DNA of 35,957 bases, taken from assembly GCA_029775995.1 (NCBI GenBank), contig JARVJX010000005.1:1-35957 (forward strand), written 5' to 3'. The position numbers and the translations under genes are program-made. The notes under the pieces were generated by a model. The model was not told the origin of the DNA. It worked only from the letters and a program-made list of their open reading frames with translations, and searched no databases. Positions 33,338 to 35,957 of the stretch are shown here, piece after piece; positions within the stretch are counted from its first letter, which is position 1; each line of letters opens with the position of its first letter. This DNA comes from Nitrososphaeria archaeon (GTDB lineage Archaea; Thermoproteota; Nitrososphaeria; Nitrososphaerales; JARVJX01).

Positions 33338-33727
33338 TCAACTTAAGAAGCTCCCTACAATACTCTTACCTACAATCCTATTAAAGTCAAAGATTGAGAA
33401 GATTGGTACAGGTCCGTTAAGGAGTATCTCATCTGCCCCTCCAGGCTGACCGTAAGCTGGTGCAACGATTCCTCTCCTCTTAATTAAGTTAGGATCTATG
33501 TCCTTTAAGGCTATACCTCCAATCCTGTATAATGGAGGGTTTGGTAAAGAAAGGACTTGCTGAGCGTAGCTTTGATCATCTGTTAAGAGAGTTGTCCAAT
33601 AGGTTCCTTGTGGATTGTAGGAGTAGATCATGTGGTTATTTTTTATGAAGTTAAATTCATTGACACTCCTTACGTATCTGAAGATAAAGGAAGAGCGGAG
33701 AATACGGTAGGGTTGTTGAGCAGCCAA
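33338..33727 (-). CDS. unrecognised protein, second gene of the virus-like operon
   Basis: A 129-residue protein (TTG 33727) rich in Tyr, Pro, Asn and Gly, with FKNNHM-like aromatic stretches, YSYNPQGTYWTTLLTD, IVAPAYGQPGGADEILLNGPVPIFSIFDFN and GKSIVGSFLS. It has no membrane segment and no known motif; the composition would suit a beta-rich virion protein. It starts 9 nt after the previous gene's stop and couples to the next by stop/start overlap. Confidence 0.6.
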   Translation of the reverse strand: MAAQQPYRILRSSFIFRYVRSVNEFNFIKNNHMIYSYNPQGTYWTTLLTDDQSYAQQVLSLPNPPLYRIGGIALKDIDPNLIKRRGIVAPAYGQPGGADEILLNGPVPIFSIFDFNRIVGKSIVGSFLS

Positions 33728-33736
33728 ATTCTCATA

Positions 33737-34213
33737 CTAAATTTGGGGAAGATAGTTATAGCTCTCTCGGATATTCTCATTATAGATAGATCGTAGCAAG
33801 CTCAAGAGCTCCTCTGGTCCTACGCTAAGCTGCTGATACACAATGTCGCCGTAGGATCCTTCCATCCTACCAAAGGGCTCGTCTCTAAAGACTCTGTGCT
33901 CGGGGCTTCCTACCCAAGTCACCACTCGAACACTTCCAACTTGTACTGAGGACTCCGATATATTCAAGTCTTCAAGGGATATAGAGAAGTATCTTTCTCT
34001 CTCTCTTCCATAACCGCCAAAGGTAATAGAAGCACTTCTTGTGTCGAAAGGGAAGACATGAGACTCTACATAAGGGATACCTTTTGATTGAAGGAGGCCA
34101 ACAAATTCGTTTAATACTCCTTCAATTCTCTTTATCAGGTCCAAGATTTGGGGATTTGCTGAAGCTCCAATCCAATACAGGAAATCATCCTCACCAGTTA
34201 AAGTACTCAACAA
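33737..34213 (-). CDS. unrecognised protein, first gene of the virus-like operon
   Basis: A 158-residue protein (TTG 34213 or TTG 34210) with a helical N-terminal half (ANPQILDLIKRIEGVLNEFVGLLQSK) and a beta-rich middle (SHVFPFDTRSASITFGGYGRERERYFSISLEDL, VQVGSVRVVTWVG). I do not recognise a family. A TATA-like box (34231-34240) just upstream makes this the first gene of a three-gene operon. Its place downstream of a small protein and an HK97-type capsid fragment suggests a head-tail or tail component. Confidence 0.6.
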   Translation of the reverse strand: MLSTLTGEDDFLYWIGASANPQILDLIKRIEGVLNEFVGLLQSKGIPYVESHVFPFDTRSASITFGGYGRERERYFSISLEDLNISESSVQVGSVRVVTWVGSPEHRVFRDEPFGRMEGSYGDIVYQQLSVGPEELLSLLRSIYNENIRESYNYLPQI

Positions 34214-34230
34214 AAGCCTTAACTATAAAA

Positions 34231-34240
34231 CTATATATAA
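34231..34240 (-). promoter_or_regulatory. TATA box of the three-gene operon
   Basis: Minus-strand TTATATATAG lies about 22-27 nt upstream of the TTG start at 34213, giving an almost leaderless transcript for the 34213-to-32987 genes. Confidence 0.45.
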
Positions 34241-34591
34241 ACATTAAGTTCGCTTTGGCTGTGGCAGAAAAGCTACTTCATCACCTCTATGGATGTTAAG
34301 TTGGGTTCTTAGCTACGTAATCTTAGATAGAGACACCATCACAGTATTGAACCTTCAAAGACGGGGAGCAGGGTTCCCCCAAAGAGCCCTCCATGAATCG
34401 AGAGGGAAGGGTTAAGTGGGAGCAAAAGCAACAATTTACTATGTATTTATACTTAACCCAGAACCCTTCAAGCTAAAGTTCCTCTTAGGCTTGATTTATT
34501 GTGTTATACTCTTCTCTTCTATAAGCTTCTCTAACTTACCTTTCTTCGTTTCGTTTTGTTTTGTTTTGTTTTTAATCTCCCTCAACTTCTG
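34241..34591. other. intergenic stretch with repeat and hairpin
   Basis: No gene seen. It holds one copy of a 16-bp repeat (34257-34272, second copy 35837-35852), a short hairpin CCCTC...GAGGG near 34389-34408 that resembles an insertion-sequence end, and a GTTTT-repeat tract near 34553-34573 next to the 68-residue gene. Confidence 0.45.
34257..34272 (+). repeat. 16-bp dispersed direct repeat, copy 1
   Basis: GGCTGTGGCAGAAAAG occurs here and at 35837-35852 in the same orientation, with weaker similarity continuing a few bases (TTCAT). The two copies flank the capsid/HEPN/MNT fragments, as duplicated element ends would. Confidence 0.7.
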
Positions 34592-34798
34592 TCAAAATTG
34601 TAAATCTTCTAGCTTAACCTTATTTAACCTGTATAATCTTGCCCAATCCTCCACTATGGCTCCTAGGAACCTTCCTAATGGTGGCTCTTTCTTTTTCTCC
34701 TTAAGCATTTCCTCCTTTAGCTCTAAATATAATTCTTCCAAATAATTTGCTTCACTTATAGAAAGAGATATGGGTCTAGAGACCCTTATCGGTGGCAT
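34592..34798 (-). CDS. unrecognised 68-aa acidic/basic helical protein
   Basis: A 68-residue protein from ATG 34798: MPPIRVSRPISLSISEANYLEELYLELKEE and then a helical charged part ending in WARLYRLNKVKLEDLQF. Probably all-helical after a short extended start; no family recognised. It lies 88 bp downstream of the capsid-like fragment on the same strand, so it may belong to the same viral gene set. An A-rich minus-strand stretch (with a 16-bp tandem repeat, 34846-34877) separates them. Confidence 0.55.
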   Translation of the reverse strand: MPPIRVSRPISLSISEANYLEELYLELKEEMLKEKKKEPPLGRFLGAIVEDWARLYRLNKVKLEDLQF

Positions 34799-34845
34799 CT
34801 TACCTCTCCTAACCTTTTTACCTCACTTCACTTCATTTCATTATT

Positions 34846-34877
34846 TTATTTTTTATTTATCTTATTTTTTATTTATC
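34846..34877. repeat. 16-bp tandem repeat, AT-only tract
   Basis: TTATTTTTTATTTATC is present twice in succession (34846-34861 and 34862-34877) between the capsid fragment and the 68-residue gene; low-complexity DNA without visible function. Confidence 0.8.
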
Positions 34878-34886
34878 TTCTTACTT

Positions 34887-35393
34887 CTATGCCGATGTTA
34901 TCTTCCCTATAGCATTTGCATCTATGGTCTTATAGTTCCATCTTGCCCTTGCTGGTGCTTCAACTAAATCATTCACAGGATCATTTACCTCTTCTATCAT
35001 CAGATCTCTTCTAATAAATAGAACTCCAGCATTCTTTGTATCTACCAATAGAGCTGTTCCAGAACTTAATAGACTTGTTACCTCTACCCTCATGCCTGCT
35101 AAATAGGGGACTTGCCCTTCAGGCTCCAAGTCTCTACCTCTATATACTATCCAATTTTGTACGGAAGTATCTTTCAATAGATCGGAAAATTCCGTTGGGT
35201 TCACTATCAGTGTATCGGCTCTCCTCTTCTTTTCATTCCACATAATAGCGTATAGAGATGCTATATCACTGAACTTTAGGGTCCCAGCAGTAGAAGCTGC
35301 CATTGAGCTACCAGCATCACTCACCATCTGACTCAATATGTAGCTACTTTGAAATTCACTATAGGCAAAATCCTCCCCTTGCTCTAGAACCAA
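34887..35393 (-). pseudogene. HK97-fold major capsid protein, C-terminal fragment
   Basis: The 168-residue open frame looks like the C-terminal two thirds of a caudovirus HK97-type capsid protein: GTLKFSDIASLYAIMWNEKKRRADTLIVNPTEFSDLLKD (spine/A-domain helix, residues about 37-75), VPYLAGMRVEVTSLLSSGTALLVDTKNAGVLFIRRD (about 95-130) and the closing EAPARARWNYKTIDANAIGKI strand. The N-arm and E-loop are missing. Upstream the frame runs into a truncated nucleotidyltransferase gene: the bases of EQGED here read SRARGG in the other frame. The junction looks like an illegitimate recombination, and the only start (TTG 35393) is in foreign sequence. Family call is by pattern, moderately sure. Confidence 0.6.
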
Positions 35394-35497
35394 ATAAAAT
35401 TATAGTAACTTTCTCTTTGCTAAGCCTAGAGGTATATCTCTCAAAGGCTTCCTTTTCAATTTTTCTTTTAACCTCATATACTATCCTCCCCCCACCC
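35359..35497 (-). pseudogene. MNT nucleotidyltransferase, N-terminal fragment
   Basis: The minus-strand frame reads RIVYEVKRKIEKEAFERYTSRL, then KEKVTIILFGSRARGG and a stop at 35359-35361. FGSRARG(D) is the nucleotide-binding signature of minimal nucleotidyltransferases (MNT), here cut off right after the motif, with the catalytic aspartates lost. It overlaps the end of the HEPN gene, the usual HEPN-MNT toxin-antitoxin order. Confidence 0.65.
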
Positions 35498-35830
35498 CTT
35501 TTATCTCAAGGGCCTTAAGAGCTTCCCCTTTTGTGTATTCAGATATAGGAGCATCAGGGTATCTAGATTGAAGATAGTGTTCTTGAAGCCATCTAAGTTC
35601 GTCTATATTAGGAAGGGGAAGCTTTTCAGCTTCAGTTATATCAAAGGAAAGTTAAAGAGTGAGTAATGGGTTGAATTCCCCTCTTGAAAATATAAAGCCT
35701 TTAGAGCCAATTCGGAAGCCTGTTAGGCATGAAAACAGCAAGCTGCATAGAATCCTTCTTTTAAGTTGCTCTCGGCTACCTTTAAATTTTCATCGGCTCT
35801 TCTTATCCGTATTTTTATATGCTCAATACT
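35481..35830 (-). pseudogene. HEPN-domain gene, decayed
   Basis: Minus-strand frames give RRADENLKVAESNLKEGFYAACCFHA, a TAA stop in place of Gln, QASELALKALYFQEG (about 35690-35820), then after a frame change DELRWLQEHYLQSRYPDAPISEYTKGEALKALEI (35490-35640). This is the HEPN pattern with its QAxxxALKAL helix and the RYPDA segment. It is the partner of the MNT fragment downstream. Both are inactive here. Confidence 0.7.
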
Positions 35831-35836
35831 CAAAAC

Positions 35837-35852
35837 GGCTGTGGCAGAAAAG
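35837..35852 (+). repeat. 16-bp dispersed direct repeat, copy 2
   Basis: Second copy of the repeat at 34257-34272. The remaining 105 bp to the window edge show no gene I can recognise. Confidence 0.7.
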
Positions 35853-35957
35853 TTTGTTTCATGGTCTAAACTTCTCGTCATGCCAGCTCAATAGCTATAA
35901 CCTGCCTTGATATGTGTGGTGGGAGGTGGATCATGGGCTAAGAAGAGGGATTGGAAG

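Noticed and set aside
34416-34745. Plus-strand hydrophobic open frame of 109 codons
   Set aside because: It overlaps the 68-residue minus-strand gene and arises from T-rich DNA; hydrophobicity is a by-product of the TTT/CTT/ATT codons.
34770-34967. Plus-strand hydrophobic open frame
   Set aside because: It comes from the T-rich tandem repeat tract and runs into the capsid fragment on the opposite strand.

Overview
The window is chromosomal DNA of an AT-rich, probably thermophilic archaeon, most likely of the TACK group. Archaeal markers include Rrp4/Rrp41/Rrp42 exosome subunits, SBDS, Pcc1, prefoldin beta, aEF-2, aEF-1 beta, CDC48, FEN1, Nob1, eL43 (L37Ae) and F420- and methanopterin-related genes. 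The XPF-type nuclease is the short form without a helicase, as in Crenarchaeota/Thaumarchaeota rather than in euryarchaeal Hef. A more exact lineage (for example Bathyarchaeia) cannot be fixed by reading alone.

Layout. 1-500: remnant of an IS5-type transposase. 556-5437: branched-chain amino acid operon ilvB-ilvN-leuA-leuB, preceded by a Leu/Val/Ile-rich 26-codon ORF and a hairpin that look like an attenuation leader. 5467-10004: a dense housekeeping run of zinc-ribbon microprotein, EF-1 beta, CDC48, winged-helix protein, FEN1 and HD phosphohydrolase. 10189-15604 (minus strand): EF-2 carrying a 611-residue homing-endonuclease intein in its P-loop, 6-phospho-3-hexuloisomerase and XPF nuclease. 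15655-17162: a decayed VOC-type ring-cleaving dioxygenase, DoxX and a divergent HxlR regulator, resembling the bacterial catDE quinone/catechol detoxification module. 17672-17744: tRNA-Phe. 17918-20185 (minus): moeA and a DHH phosphoesterase. 20336-25124: the archaeal exosome superoperon (SBDS, Rrp4, Rrp41, Rrp42, eL43, Pcc1, prefoldin beta, DHH protein), running straight into an ECF transporter core (two ATPases and a T protein, 25124-27477). 27807-28709 (minus): a lone mtrH-type methyltransferase.

From about 27.5 kb the window becomes accessory and decayed: an IS1595-type zinc-ribbon relic, an IS607-like element reduced to a DNA-binding domain plus a broken tnpB, and the C-terminal third of a GH15 glucoamylase cut off at that element. 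An intact island follows (F420-type PPOX protein, Nob1, F420H2:NADP oxidoreductase; 31366-32973). The last 3 kb hold minus-strand genes of viral character: three unrecognised genes in one operon, a 68-residue protein and the C-terminal part of an HK97-fold capsid protein. The capsid fragment abuts a truncated MNT nucleotidyltransferase and a decayed HEPN gene.

The most unusual points are the possible archaeal ilv leader peptide, the P-loop intein of EF-2, an 81-bp perfect repeat covering both Walker A motifs of cdc48, a DHH gene with no normal start codon before its first catalytic motif, and the capsid/MNT junction.
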